DNA of 64,000 nucleotides from Paraburkholderia kirstenboschensis (GCF_904848585.1 NZ_CAJHCR010000001.1:1426001-1490000), one strand, 5' to 3'; numbered from the stretch's first letter, positions 26,252 to 35,946 are shown. Translations and numbers: made by a program. Notes: a model not told the origin generated them from the letters alone.

Positions 26252-27382
26252 ATGAATTTCCAGCATACCGAAGACCGCCGAATGCTGGCGGATACGCTCA
26301 ACCGCTTCGTCAGCGAGCAGTACGGCTTCGCGAAGCGCGATGAAATCGCGCGCAGCGAGTCGGGCTTCAGCCGCGAACTATGGGTTCGCTTTGCGGAACT
26401 GGGCGTCGTCGGCGCGCTCTTCGACGAGGCCGACGGCGGTTTCGGCGGACGGGGCTTCGACATTGCCGTTGTCTTCGAAAGTCTCGGACGTGGTCTCGTG
26501 GTCGAGCCGTTCCTTGGCGCGCTGGTCGTCGGACACGCGCTGACCCAGGCCGGCAGCGACGCGCAGAAGGCGCTGATAACAGGGTTGATCGAAGGCCACG
26601 CTGTCGCGGCGCTCGCGCACGACGAACCCGGCTCGCACTACGAACTCGCGAAGGTGACAACGCGGGTCGTGCGCAGTGCGAATGGGTGGGTGCTGACGGG
26701 CAAGAAGGCCGTCGTTCAGCAGGGCGCCGAGGCCGACTTCTTTCTCGTCTCGGCGCGCACCAGCGGTGCGGCCGATGCCGAAGACGGCATCTCGCTCTTC
26801 GTCGTTCCGCGAGAGACGGAAGGCGTCGCACTGCGCGGCTTCGGGAAGATTGACGGCGGACGGGCCGCCGAACTCTGCCTGAACGAAGTGTGTCTTCCGG
26901 ACACCGCGTTGCTCGGCGAACGCGACGCCGGTTATACGACGCTCGAGCACAGCATCGGCGCGGGTGTGCTCGCGTTGTGCGCCGAAGCGCTCGGGGCGAT
27001 GGAAGTCGCGAAGGAGCACACGCTCGAGTACCTGCGCACGCGCAAGCAGTTCGGTGTCGCGATCGGCAGCTTCCAGGCATTGCAGCACCGCATGGCAGAT
27101 CTGCTACTGGAGATCGAGCAGGCACGCTCGGCTGTCATCAATGCGGCCGCTGCGTTTGACGCGAGCCGGGTAGAGCGCGAACGCGCGCTGTCGGCGGCCA
27201 AGTACACGATCGGGCGCGTCGGTACACAAGTGGCCGAAGAGTCCATCCAGCTGCATGGCGGCATCGGGATGACGTGGGAACTGCCGCTTGCCCACTACGC
27301 GAAGCGCCTCGTGATGATCGACCATCAACTGGGCGACGAAGATCACCATCTCGAACGCTATATCACTCTGAACCGGAGCTAA
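26252..27382 (+). CDS. Acyl-CoA dehydrogenase (second, shorter subunit)
   Basis: A 376-residue ACAD-fold protein starting MNFQHTEDRRMLADTLNRFV. It retains the helical N-domain, the beta-domain and the C-terminal helices (EYLRTRKQFGVAIGSFQAL, QLHGGIGMTWELPLAHYAKR). Compared with its upstream neighbour the mid-domain flavin loop is degenerate (AHDEPGSHYELAKVTTRVV). It could act as the partner subunit of a heteromeric alpha2-beta2 enzyme rather than a second independent dehydrogenase. Ten bases separate it from the first subunit and four from the crotonase. Confidence 0.92.
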   Translation: MNFQHTEDRRMLADTLNRFVSEQYGFAKRDEIARSESGFSRELWVRFAELGVVGALFDEADGGFGGRGFDIAVVFESLGRGLVVEPFLGALVVGHALTQAGSDAQKALITGLIEGHAVAALAHDEPGSHYELAKVTTRVVRSANGWVLTGKKAVVQQGAEADFFLVSARTSGAADAEDGISLFVVPRETEGVALRGFGKIDGGRAAELCLNEVCLPDTALLGERDAGYTTLEHSIGAGVLALCAEALGAMEVAKEHTLEYLRTRKQFGVAIGSFQALQHRMADLLLEIEQARSAVINAAAAFDASRVERERALSAAKYTIGRVGTQVAEESIQLHGGIGMTWELPLAHYAKRLVMIDHQLGDEDHHLERYITLNRS

Positions 27383-27386
27383 CGCG

Positions 27387-28199
27387 ATGAACGAACCTAT
27401 CCTTGCGCGCCGCGAAGGCGCGGTGCAGGTGCTGTCCTTCAACAATCCGTCGGCGCGCAATGCGCTCACGGCCGAGGTCTACAAGGCGCTTCCCGCTGCC
27501 GTCGAAGCGGCGCAAAACGATCGGGAAGTCGGCGCGATCGTGCTGACGGGTGTGGGCGGCGCGTTCTGCGCCGGCGGCGACCTGAAACGGCTCGCGCAAC
27601 GGCGCGCGGTGGCAGCGCCCGAGCGGCGCGCGGGCATCGAAAGTCTGCACGACATGATTCGCTCGCTGCGCGATTGCGGCAAGCCGGTGATCGCGGCAGT
27701 CGAAGGCGCGGCAGCAGGAGCGGGGCTGTCGATCGCGCTCGCGTGCGACATGCTGGTGACCGCGCGCAATGCGTCGTTCTCCGTGGCATACGTCAAGGTC
27801 GGGCTGTCGCCCGACGGCGGCGCGACGGCATTTCTGTCCGGTGTCCTCTCCCGTCAGCTGATGACCGAGCTGTGTCTGACGGGGCGACCTGTGACGGGCG
27901 AGCGGATGCATGCGCTCGGCGCTGCTAACCGCCTTGTCGAGCCGGGCAGTGCGCTGTCGGAAGCCGTTGCGCTCGCGCAATCGCTCGCGGCGGGACCCGA
28001 GCGGGCGATCGCACGGATCAAGCGTCTGTGTCGCCAGGCAGGCGGAAACACGGTTGAAGCGCAGCTCGACCTCGAAGCCGATTACATGGCGGAATCGCTT
28101 GGCGACGACGAATCGGCGGAAGGCATCAACGCTTTTTTCGACAAACGCGCAGCCGACTTTTCAGCGTTGCGCCGCGCGTCCGAAGCCACTTCTCACTAG
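27387..28199 (+). CDS. Enoyl-CoA hydratase/isomerase (crotonase family)
   Basis: A 270-residue crotonase. Oxyanion-hole segments are GVGGAFCAGGDLKRLAQ and VEGAAAGAGLSIALACDM. The acidic segment is VGLSPDGGATAFLSGVL, with Asp where hydratases have the second Glu, a pattern common in isomerases and PaaG/PaaB-like proteins. It overlaps no gene but is spaced four bases from the preceding acyl-CoA dehydrogenase, so it is co-translated. In this operon it would hydrate or isomerise the enoyl-CoA made by the dehydrogenase pair. Confidence 0.92.
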   Translation: MNEPILARREGAVQVLSFNNPSARNALTAEVYKALPAAVEAAQNDREVGAIVLTGVGGAFCAGGDLKRLAQRRAVAAPERRAGIESLHDMIRSLRDCGKPVIAAVEGAAAGAGLSIALACDMLVTARNASFSVAYVKVGLSPDGGATAFLSGVLSRQLMTELCLTGRPVTGERMHALGAANRLVEPGSALSEAVALAQSLAAGPERAIARIKRLCRQAGGNTVEAQLDLEADYMAESLGDDESAEGINAFFDKRAADFSALRRASEATSH

Positions 28200-28239
28200 A
28201 CGCGGCGCCTTCGTCATCCTTTGTCATTCCGGATCTGTC

Positions 28240-29448
28240 ATGTCCAACCTCGATTCCTCCCTGCCGCTTGCCGGTGTTCGCATTCTCGATTTATCCCGCG
28301 TGCTGGCGGGGCCGTGGTGCGCGATGGTGCTCGGCGATCTCGGCGCAGAAGTCATCAAGGTCGAGCATCCCAAGCGCGGCGACGATACGCGCGATTGGGG
28401 CATACGTGTCGGCACGACCGAAACGGCCTATTTCAACAGCGTGAACCGCAACAAACGCTCGGTGTGTCTCGATCTGCAAACTGCAGACGGGCAGCAGATC
28501 GCGCGGGAGCTGGCGCGCCAGAGCGACGTCGTGATCCAGAACTTCAAGTTCGGAGGTGCCGAAAAGCTTGGCCTCGGCTATGAGCAACTCAAGGAAGGAC
28601 GCGAGGACCTCATCTATTGCTCGATCTCCGGGTACGACCGGCGCGGGCCGGAAGCGGCGCGTCCCGGCTACGACGTTGTACTGCAAGGCGAGGCGGGGCT
28701 GATGGCGCTCAACGGCAATGCCGATCAGCCGCCGCTCAAGTTCGGCGTGGCGGCCGTCGATCTGTTCACGGGGATGTACTCCGCGCAAGCAGTGCTGGCC
28801 GCGCTGTACCAGCGTCGGGAGACGGGCAAGGGGCGTCATGTCGAAATGGCGCTGTTCGATTGCGGCCTGATGATCACTTCGTATTACGGGCTGGAGTCGA
28901 TGCTGATGGGCGAGGACCCGCCGCGCTATGGCAATGCGCATCCTTCGATCGTGCCGTACGGTGTATTCGATGCGCAGGACGGGCCGCTCGTTATTGCGGT
29001 CGGCAACAACGGCCAGTACGAGCGCTTTTGTCGCAAGGTGATCGAAAGGCCGGATCTGTTCGACGACGACCGCTATCGCACGAATCTCGTGCGGGCGACG
29101 CACCGCGAAACGCTTGTGCCCGAACTCACACGCGAGATTGCCAGCAGACCGCGCGCGCTGCTTCTCGAGTGTCTGACGCGCGCGGGGATTCCGTGCGGCG
29201 AAGTGCTCGGCTTGCATCAGGCGCTCACCTCGACGCGCGCGTCGCAAGCCGGATTGCTGACGACGTTCGAGCATCCCGAAGCGGGTAGCACGCACGTGCT
29301 CGCACCGCCGTATCGCTTCGACGGCGCGCGCCTCCCGGTCCGCAGCGCCCCGCCGCAACTCGGCGAAGGCACGAGCGAAGTGCTCCAGTCGCTGCTCGGG
29401 CTGTCCGCCGAACGGCTTTCGCAACTGAAGGCAGAAGGCGTCGTGTGA
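28240..29448 (+). CDS. Family III CoA-transferase (CaiB/BaiF)
   Basis: A 402-residue transferase that moves CoA between carboxylic acids through an aspartyl-anhydride. The start MSNLDSSLPLAGVRILDLSR (ATG 28240) and VLAGPWCAMVLGDLGAEVIK are family hallmarks, and the catalytic Asp is probably that in EMALFDCGLM. The frame is open upstream, but this start is the conserved one. In the operon it probably activates the incoming acid using an acyl-CoA product as CoA donor. That is attractive here because the nearby ligase genes are broken. Confidence 0.93.
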   Translation: MSNLDSSLPLAGVRILDLSRVLAGPWCAMVLGDLGAEVIKVEHPKRGDDTRDWGIRVGTTETAYFNSVNRNKRSVCLDLQTADGQQIARELARQSDVVIQNFKFGGAEKLGLGYEQLKEGREDLIYCSISGYDRRGPEAARPGYDVVLQGEAGLMALNGNADQPPLKFGVAAVDLFTGMYSAQAVLAALYQRRETGKGRHVEMALFDCGLMITSYYGLESMLMGEDPPRYGNAHPSIVPYGVFDAQDGPLVIAVGNNGQYERFCRKVIERPDLFDDDRYRTNLVRATHRETLVPELTREIASRPRALLLECLTRAGIPCGEVLGLHQALTSTRASQAGLLTTFEHPEAGSTHVLAPPYRFDGARLPVRSAPPQLGEGTSEVLQSLLGLSAERLSQLKAEGVV

Positions 29449-29483
29449 CGCTGGATCGCGCGTTATTGCACAAGGACTTTCCA

Positions 29484-30470
29484 ATGAGCCAGGCTGCTTT
29501 TTCCAACGCCGTGACCGAACTGTTTGGCACGCGGCTCCCGATCGTCGCCGGTGGCCTGATGTGGCTCGCCGATGCCGACTATGTCGCTGCGGCCTCGCGT
29601 GCCGGCATCATCGGCTTCATCACGGCCGCGAGCTTCCCCGAACCCGATGCGCTGCGCGCCGAGATCCGGCGCTGCCGCGAACTGTGCGAGGGCGGCCCGT
29701 TCGGCGTCAACGTGTCGATGCTGCCGAAGCTCGTCCCGGGCGAAAAAATGCGCGACGTGTTCGAGCTGATCGTCGATGAAGGCGTCAAATGCGTCGAAAC
29801 CTCGGGGCGCAATCCCGAGGAATTCATGCCGCTGCTCAAAGAGGCCGGCGTCAAGGTGCTCCACAAGGTGCCCGCGGTTCGGTTCGCGGTCAAGGCGGCT
29901 GCCGTCGGCGTCGATGCCGTGGCGATCGTCGGCGCGGAATGCGGCGGCCATCCCGGACTCGACATGGTGGGCTCGTTCGTGAACGCCGCATGGGCGGAGA
30001 GTCAGCTCGACATTCCCTATCTGATCGGCGGTGGCATCGGTCGCGGCTCGCAGCTTGCCGCGGCGCTCGCAATGGGCGCTTCGGGCGTGGTGGTCGGCAC
30101 GCGCTTCGCCGTGGCCGAGGAGATCTGGGCGCACGACGACTACAAGCGCCGTCTGGTGGAAGCCGGACCGACCGATACCGATCTGTGCATGCAGTCCGTG
30201 CGCAATACCGTGCGGACGCTGCGCAACGAGACGACGGCCGCCGTGAAGGAACTCGAGGCACAGATCCCGGACATCACGATTGGCGACCTGATGCCGATGG
30301 TCGCGGGCAAGATTGGCCGCGACGCGTACGTGACGGGCGACTGGTCGAAGGGGCTGCTCGCTGCGGGACAGTCGCTCGCATTCACCGACAGGATCGAACC
30401 GCTTGCCGACATCGTGAGCCGGTTCGAGCGCGACATGCGGCAGGCGATGGGACGGCTGGCGAGCCACTGA
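29484..30470 (+). CDS. Nitronate monooxygenase family flavoprotein (second copy)
   Basis: A 328-residue FMN TIM-barrel protein starting at ATG 29484 (MSQAAFSNAVTELFGTRLP). Motifs include PIVAGGLMWLADADY, RAGIIGFITAASF, FGVNVSML, AECGGHPGLDM and GGGIGRGSQLAAALAMGASG. It is the last enzyme gene of the acyl-CoA operon. It is only a distant paralogue of the protein at 16060-17040, yet both sit with crotonases, which favours an enoyl/acyl-CoA-linked role over oxidation of free nitroalkanes. Either reading is possible. Confidence 0.9.
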   Translation: MSQAAFSNAVTELFGTRLPIVAGGLMWLADADYVAAASRAGIIGFITAASFPEPDALRAEIRRCRELCEGGPFGVNVSMLPKLVPGEKMRDVFELIVDEGVKCVETSGRNPEEFMPLLKEAGVKVLHKVPAVRFAVKAAAVGVDAVAIVGAECGGHPGLDMVGSFVNAAWAESQLDIPYLIGGGIGRGSQLAAALAMGASGVVVGTRFAVAEEIWAHDDYKRRLVEAGPTDTDLCMQSVRNTVRTLRNETTAAVKELEAQIPDITIGDLMPMVAGKIGRDAYVTGDWSKGLLAAGQSLAFTDRIEPLADIVSRFERDMRQAMGRLASH

Positions 30471-30585
30471 CGCTGCGCAAGCATTCAAGCAAACAAGCGG
30501 TGCCGACAGAAGCCCGCAGAGCGGTTGCATCGAGCCCAAGAGGCTCATTCATTCTGACAACGGACGACAGGCTGGAGACAAACGC

Positions 30586-30909
30586 ATGCAGCAAGGCCAC
30601 ATCAATTCAATTCAGGCGAGCCCCGCGTACCGGCGGCTCATCGCGTCACGCCGCCGTTTCAGCTTCACGCTGACTGCGCTGATGATCGCCGCGTACTACG
30701 GCTTCATCCTCTTCGTCGCGGTGGCGCCACATCTGCTGGCGCGACCGTTGTATGCGGGCGCCACGACAACGATCGGCGTTGTCGTGGGCGTCGGCATCAT
30801 TGCGGTGGCGCTCGGGCTGACCGGCTGGTATGTGCTTCACGCGAACCGCACGCTCGATCCTTCGATGCGGGCACTGCTCGTCAACGCCCCGAAGGAGGGT
30901 GAAGCATGA
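30586..30909 (+). CDS. DUF485 membrane protein (YjcH-like)
   Basis: A 107-residue protein with two membrane segments ([20 protein letters not shown] and [20 protein letters not shown]) flanked by basic termini, the usual DUF485 layout. DUF485 genes almost always precede a sodium/solute symporter of the ActP group, and here the ATG of the symporter overlaps this stop codon. CTGGAGAC lies ahead of the start. It probably assembles with or regulates the transporter in the inner membrane. Confidence 0.92.
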   Translation: MQQGHINSIQASPAYRRLIASRRRFSFTLTALMIAAYYGFILFVAVAPHLLARPLYAGATTTIGVVVGVGIIAVALGLTGWYVLHANRTLDPSMRALLVNAPKEGEA

Positions 30910-32591
30910 AGCTCGTTCGCTCTCTGCTGTACGCGGGTCTCGCATCGACGGCTTCGCTCGCTCGCGCGTCGGGCATCGAAGGCCCGGTGCCCAATCACGT
31001 CGAACTGAATCCCGTTGCGATCGGCATGTTCCTGCTGTTCGTGCTCGTGACGCTCGGCATCACACGCTGGGCATCGCGTAGAACACGCACGACGCGCGAC
31101 TTCTATAGCGCGGGCGGCGGTATCTCCGGTTTCCAGAACGGGCTCGCGATCGCCGGCGATTACATGTCGGCGGCATCGTTCCTGGGGCTTTCGGGCATGG
31201 TGTATCTGTTCGGATTCGACGGTCTGATCTATTCGATCGGCTTTCTCGTCGGCTGGCCATTTGTAATGTTCCTGCTCGCCGAACCCTTGCGTAACCTGGG
31301 AAAATACACGTTCGTCGACGTGGTTGCCTACCGCTTCGAGCAGGCGCCGATTCGTCTGTTGACGGCGAGCACGTCGCTCGTCGTCGTGGTCTTCTATCTG
31401 GTCGTGCAGATGGTCGGCGCGGGCAAGTTGATCCAGTTGCTATTCGGCTTGCAGTACTGGATGGCGGAAGTGATCGTCGGCGCGCTGATGGTGGTCTACG
31501 TGTTCTTCGGCGGCATGACGGCAACCACCTGGGTGCAGATCATCAAGGCCGTGCTGCTGTTGTGCGGCGCGACGTTCATGGCTGTGACCGCGCTGGCGCA
31601 GTTCGGCTTCAGTCCCGAGGAGATGTTCCGGCGCGCCGTCGACGTTCATCCCGGCGCGCTCAGCATCATGGCGCCCGGCAAGCTGCTGAAGGATCCGCTC
31701 AACGCGTTGTCGCTCGGTATCGCGCTGATGTTCGGCACAGCGGGGTTCCCGCATATCCTGATGCGCTTTTTCACGGTGCCGAGCGCGAAAGAGGCGCGCA
31801 AGTCCGTATTCATCGCGACGGGGTTCATCGGCTACTTCTATCTGCTTACGTTTGTCATCGGTTTCTCCGCGATCGCATTGCTCGCACAGCATCCCGAGTT
31901 CTTCAAGACGGCGACGGACGGACATTTCAATCTCACTCGCGATCTGCTCGGCGGCTCGAACATGGTTGCGGTCAAGCTGGCGCAGGCCGTGGGCGGCAAC
32001 CTGTTCTACGGCTTCATCGCCGCCGTAACTTTCGCGACGATCCTGGCCGTAGTCGCGGGCCTCACGCTCTCCGGAGCCGCCACGGTTTCGCACGATCTGT
32101 ACGCGTGCTGGCTCGCACGGGGCAAACCGAACGAGGCACATGAAATGCGCATCTCGCGCGTCGCGACGCTGATACTGAGCGTTGTCGCAATCGGACTCGG
32201 TATTCTCTTCGAGCACGTCAACGTGGCGTTTCTGGTCGGCCTCGTGGCAGCCATCGCGGCGAGTGCCAACTTCCCGGTGCTGGTGTCGTCGATATTCTGG
32301 CGGGGCATGACGACGCGCGGCGCGGTCATCGGCGGTGCGCTTGGGCTAATCTCCGCCGTACTGCTGACGCTGTTGTCGAAATCGGTTTGGGTCGACGTGC
32401 TGCATCACGCGCATGCGCCTGTGTTCCTCGACAATCCCGCGCTGGTTTCAGTGCCCCTCGCGTTCGCGGGAATCTGGTTCTTCTCGGTGCTGGACCGCAG
32501 TGCTCGCGCGCAGCGGGAACGGGAAGCCTTTGCCTTGCAGGAGTTTTATGGGCAGACGGGCTTGCTGCCCATGACGGCCGTCGATCATTGA
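30906..32591 (+). CDS. actP: Sodium:solute symporter, cation/acetate symporter (ActP) type
   Basis: A 561-residue carrier with an N-terminal signal-like segment and about thirteen membrane helices. The conserved SSS features [23 protein letters not shown] and the sodium-site regions around [19 protein letters not shown] are clear. Family members take up acetate, propionate or other short monocarboxylates with Na+ or H+. It overlaps the DUF485 gene by four bases and follows the acyl-CoA operon, so it may import the acid degraded there. The symbol reflects family resemblance; the true substrate may differ. Confidence 0.9.
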   Translation: MKLVRSLLYAGLASTASLARASGIEGPVPNHVELNPVAIGMFLLFVLVTLGITRWASRRTRTTRDFYSAGGGISGFQNGLAIAGDYMSAASFLGLSGMVYLFGFDGLIYSIGFLVGWPFVMFLLAEPLRNLGKYTFVDVVAYRFEQAPIRLLTASTSLVVVVFYLVVQMVGAGKLIQLLFGLQYWMAEVIVGALMVVYVFFGGMTATTWVQIIKAVLLLCGATFMAVTALAQFGFSPEEMFRRAVDVHPGALSIMAPGKLLKDPLNALSLGIALMFGTAGFPHILMRFFTVPSAKEARKSVFIATGFIGYFYLLTFVIGFSAIALLAQHPEFFKTATDGHFNLTRDLLGGSNMVAVKLAQAVGGNLFYGFIAAVTFATILAVVAGLTLSGAATVSHDLYACWLARGKPNEAHEMRISRVATLILSVVAIGLGILFEHVNVAFLVGLVAAIAASANFPVLVSSIFWRGMTTRGAVIGGALGLISAVLLTLLSKSVWVDVLHHAHAPVFLDNPALVSVPLAFAGIWFFSVLDRSARAQREREAFALQEFYGQTGLLPMTAVDH

Positions 32592-32996
32592 AGCGCTTAT
32601 TCAAGAGGCAGTCAGTGCTACATGCAGCGTCGAGCGAAATCTCTGCACGGCAAGTGACATAGTTGTTTTCCTGCGGTAGCTCGCCGTCGTGCTCATCGTG
32701 GGGCATAAATCCCACATATTCACTTTGTCGATTCCTTTGTTCGGCGATCGCCTTACGGCCCATTCGATGGCAGGACTAGTTAGGGGTATACATGGATTAG
32801 GAGGTGCAACCTCGTTGCACTAACATTTTCGGTACCACACGACGCATATCCAGCACTTTCAGATCGGGTTGCCCGTCTCCACACCCGAGTTCCGCGTTGC
32901 GCAGCGCTCCGCTGCCGTCCAGCATCTGCATGCGATCGACTCAACGTCGACCGCTTCAATCGCACCGATCAACGAAGAAAAGAACCGGAGGAAGAG
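32592..32996. other. 405-base region upstream of a sugar ABC importer
   Basis: No gene recognised. It contains a 6-5-6 inverted repeat at 32804-32820 and a T/A-rich stretch near 32780-32790 that could be promoter elements for the ABC operon. Confidence 0.6.
32804..32820. promoter_or_regulatory. Inverted repeat GTGCAAcctcgTTGCAC
   Basis: A perfect 6-bp dyad with a 5-base centre lies about 180 bases before the ABC binding-protein start. It is compatible with a sugar-responsive repressor or activator site. No regulator gene is adjacent to support it. Confidence 0.4.
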
Positions 32997-34106
32997 ATGG
33001 CACTGCAGCGTGATGACGATCAGGAACACAGCCTTGACAAATTCAGCGCGGCGCGGCGCGCGCTAATGCGGGGCACGGGAGTAGCCGCGGCGCTCTCGCT
33101 GATGGGTGGGCCAGGCGGTGCTGGCGGGCTGATCGGCACCGCGCAGGCTGCCGAGGCAGCTTTTCCGTCGCATAAGAAGTGGAGAATCGTGTTCGTCAAT
33201 CACGTCACCACCAATCCTTTCTTCGTGCCCACGCAATACGGCATTCAGGATGCCTGCTCGCTGCTCGGCATGGATTATCAGTGGACCGGCTCGGCGACTT
33301 CGGACGCGGGCGAAATGGTCCGCGCCGTAAACTCGGCGATTGCCGCGAAGGCCGACGCCATCGCTGTGCCGATCGTCGATCCGACCGCCTTCGACAGGCC
33401 GATCCAGGCCGCGCTCGACGCCGGCATTCCGGTGTTCGCCTATAACGCCGATGCGCCGCGCGGCAAGAAGAATCCGCGCCTCGCATATGTCGGCCAGGAC
33501 CTGTATCTCTCCGGCTACCAGATGGGCGAGCGCATCGTGAGCCTCATCGACAGCGGCATGGTCGCGCTTTTTATTGCAACGCCGGGGCAGCTCAACATTC
33601 AGCCGCGATTGGACGGTGCGAGCGACGCCATCAAGAAGTCCGGCAAGAAGATTGACATCCAGACCGTGGCCACTGGCGCGACGGTCAACGAGGAACTGTC
33701 AAAGATCAAGTCGTTCTATCTGGGCCACCAAAACCTGAAGGGGATGTTCGCCGTCGATGCGGGCAGCACGCAGGGCGTCGCGCAGGTGATGAAGGAATCG
33801 AACCTTCCGTCGAAGGGCGTGCACGGTGGCGGCTTCGACCTCCTGCCGACCACGGTCCAGCTCATCCACGAAGGCTTCCTCGACTTCACCATCGATCAGC
33901 AGCCGTACGTGCAGGGTTTCTATACGGTGATGCAGGCGTTCGTGTTCCTGTCCTCGGGCGGGCTGGTCGGGCCGGCCGACGCCAACACCGGCCTGAAATT
34001 CGTGACCAGGGAGACCGTTGAGCCCTACCTCAATACCTCGACACGTTATGAAGGCAAGACCACCAAGCCGCAAATCGTTCCGATGAGCGGCGCAATCAGG
34101 TCGTGA
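32997..34106 (+). CDS. Sugar ABC transporter substrate-binding protein (RbsB-like)
   Basis: A 369-residue type I periplasmic binding protein. The N-terminus carries RRALMRGTGVAAALSLMGG, a twin-arginine-like leader with cleavage near AQAAEA. The mature fold starts WRIVFVNHVTTNPFFVPTQY and includes DAIAVPIVDPTAFDRPI and FAYNADAPRG, typical of ribose/xylose/galactose binders. Its TGA overlaps the ATG of the permease gene by one base. GGAGGAAGAG lies before the start. It delivers a sugar or related polyol to the importer encoded next; the ligand is not known. Confidence 0.93.
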   Translation: MALQRDDDQEHSLDKFSAARRALMRGTGVAAALSLMGGPGGAGGLIGTAQAAEAAFPSHKKWRIVFVNHVTTNPFFVPTQYGIQDACSLLGMDYQWTGSATSDAGEMVRAVNSAIAAKADAIAVPIVDPTAFDRPIQAALDAGIPVFAYNADAPRGKKNPRLAYVGQDLYLSGYQMGERIVSLIDSGMVALFIATPGQLNIQPRLDGASDAIKKSGKKIDIQTVATGATVNEELSKIKSFYLGHQNLKGMFAVDAGSTQGVAQVMKESNLPSKGVHGGGFDLLPTTVQLIHEGFLDFTIDQQPYVQGFYTVMQAFVFLSSGGLVGPADANTGLKFVTRETVEPYLNTSTRYEGKTTKPQIVPMSGAIRS

Positions 34107-35116
34107 TGGATACAGTGAACGAAGCCAGCAAGGTTGAAGCGGCCCCTGTGCCCCGACGCGCGGGGGCTTCATTCGCGTCACACTGGGCGGCCGAACTGCG
34201 TATCCTGCTCGTGGCCGTGCTGCTAGCCGCTTACTTTGAATTCGCGAACCACGATTTCCTGCTCACCAACGCGAGCCTCATCAACCTTTCGCAGTTCATC
34301 GCGCCGGTGGCGATCATCGCGTTCGGCGAAGTCATGTTGATGATTGGCGGCGACATCGATCTATCGGCGGGCATGGTGTTCGCATTCGCGCCGTTCATGA
34401 TGGTGTTTGCGAACGACGCAGGTTCGCCCATGTGGCTCGCCGTGATCGTGGGGCTCGCGGCCGCGGCGGTCATCGGCTTCGTGAACGGCGCCGTGACGGT
34501 GTGGCTGAGGCTGCCCTCGTTCGTCACCACGCTCGGCACGCTCTTTCTGATCAACGGCATCACGCTCACCGTCTCGCGCGGTACGCCCGCGCCCACGCCG
34601 GGATCGCCTGCATTCTCGGCATTCATGGGAGCGTGGGGCTACAGCGAGATTATCTGGACTGTGGCGATCGCCTTCGCAATGCATGTGCTTTTGCGGCATA
34701 CCCGCTGGGGACTGCATACTCAGGCTGCGGGCGCGAATCCACTGGGCGCTAGTGAAGTTGGCCTGCATGTGAACCGGCTGCGGCTCGGCAACTTCATCCT
34801 CGCCGCGGTGCTCGCGGGCCTCACCGGCATCCTGGAAGCCTTTCGCATTACCTCGATCGACCCACAGGCGGGCGGTAATCAGATCATGTTCCTTGCCGTG
34901 GCCGCCGCCGTGATCGGCGGCACGCCGCTCACGGGCGGATCAGGCACCATCGTGGGCGGCCTGATCGGTGCGGCGGTGCTCGGCATTCTCAACGACGGCT
35001 TCACGCTCATCGGCATCAACGCGTTCACATTCAACATTATTCTTGGCGCCGCGATTCTGGCGGCGATGATCTTCAACATCCACGTCGGGCGCATTCGCCG
35101 TAAGGCAGGGCGCTGA
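34106..35116 (+). CDS. Sugar ABC transporter permease (RbsC-like)
   Basis: A 336-residue membrane permease with 8-10 hydrophobic segments. Family landmarks are FGEVMLMIGGDIDLSAGMVFAF, the conserved SLGTLFLINGI-like segment TLGTLFLINGITLTVSRG, and the cytoplasmic EAA-like loop AAGANPLGASEVGLHVNRL. It forms the translocation channel, probably as a homodimer. Start and stop overlap both neighbours (TGATG on either side), so the three importer genes form a strictly coupled operon. Confidence 0.93.
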   Translation: MDTVNEASKVEAAPVPRRAGASFASHWAAELRILLVAVLLAAYFEFANHDFLLTNASLINLSQFIAPVAIIAFGEVMLMIGGDIDLSAGMVFAFAPFMMVFANDAGSPMWLAVIVGLAAAAVIGFVNGAVTVWLRLPSFVTTLGTLFLINGITLTVSRGTPAPTPGSPAFSAFMGAWGYSEIIWTVAIAFAMHVLLRHTRWGLHTQAAGANPLGASEVGLHVNRLRLGNFILAAVLAGLTGILEAFRITSIDPQAGGNQIMFLAVAAAVIGGTPLTGGSGTIVGGLIGAAVLGILNDGFTLIGINAFTFNIILGAAILAAMIFNIHVGRIRRKAGR

Positions 35117-35928
35117 TGGACGAATCGCAAACCTCCTCCTTAGGCGCGAATGCCACGTCCGATGCGCCGCTCGCCGTGCGCGGTGAGAGCCTCGTCAAAC
35201 GTTTCGGTGCGGTGACCGCGCTAGACGGCGTCTCACTCACGCTCGGCAAGGGCGAAATTCTCGGTGTGCTCGGCGACAACGGCGCGGGCAAGTCTACGCT
35301 CGTCAAGATCCTCACGGGCTTCCATCAGCAAACGGCCGGCGCGCTGTACATCGGCGGCGAGAAGACGCTGTTGCGCTCGGTCGATCATGCGCGTTCGCTC
35401 GGTATCGAATGCGTGTATCAGGATCTCGCGCTCGCGAATTCCTTGAGTATTTACCACAACATGTTTTTGAACCGCGAGATTGTCCGGCGCGGACCGTTCA
35501 GGCTGCTTGACCACAAGCAGATGCGTGAGCGCGCGGCGCAGTGTCTCGATGATATCGGCGTGCATGTGCCTTCGGTGGACGTGCCCGTGGAGCGCCTTTC
35601 GGGCGGGCAGCGTCAAGCCATCGCCGTGGCGCGCGCCGTGTATTCCAATGCGAAGATTCTGTTGCTCGACGAGCCGCTCGCCGCGATGGGCGCACGCGAA
35701 GCGGGGCTCATCGTCGACCTCCTGATGCGCTTGAAGGAAAAGGGCGGCCTTTCCATCATCATGATCATGCACAACTATGCGCAGACGCTCGATATCGCCG
35801 ATCGCATCATGTTGATGCAGCGAGGCCGGGTGACCTACGAGCAGAAGAGCGCGCTTACTTCCGTGTCCGAACTCATGGACATCGTGCGACGGGAGTACCG
35901 GGCAATGCGCGCCGGTGGCGCGGATTGA
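35116..35928 (+). CDS. Sugar ABC transporter ATP-binding protein (single NBD)
   Basis: A 270-residue ATPase with one nucleotide-binding domain: Walker A GDNGAGKST (Lys59), Q-loop YQDLALANSL, signature LSGGQRQAIAVARA (residues 161-165 onward) and Walker B KILLLDEPLAAMG. Many RbsA/XylG relatives have two tandem NBDs; this one has a single domain, as in FrcA-type importers. In Walker B the catalytic Glu is present. It ends the operon; a ligase remnant begins 18 bases later. Confidence 0.93.
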   Translation: MDESQTSSLGANATSDAPLAVRGESLVKRFGAVTALDGVSLTLGKGEILGVLGDNGAGKSTLVKILTGFHQQTAGALYIGGEKTLLRSVDHARSLGIECVYQDLALANSLSIYHNMFLNREIVRRGPFRLLDHKQMRERAAQCLDDIGVHVPSVDVPVERLSGGQRQAIAVARAVYSNAKILLLDEPLAAMGAREAGLIVDLLMRLKEKGGLSIIMIMHNYAQTLDIADRIMLMQRGRVTYEQKSALTSVSELMDIVRREYRAMRAGGAD

Positions 35929-35946
35929 GTCCACTAAGCAGACGCT

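Noticed and set aside
29445..29483. A GTG start for the second flavoprotein overlapping the CoA-transferase stop
   Set aside because: The ATG at 29484 gives the conserved start of the family; the extra 13 residues from GTG are not conserved in type.
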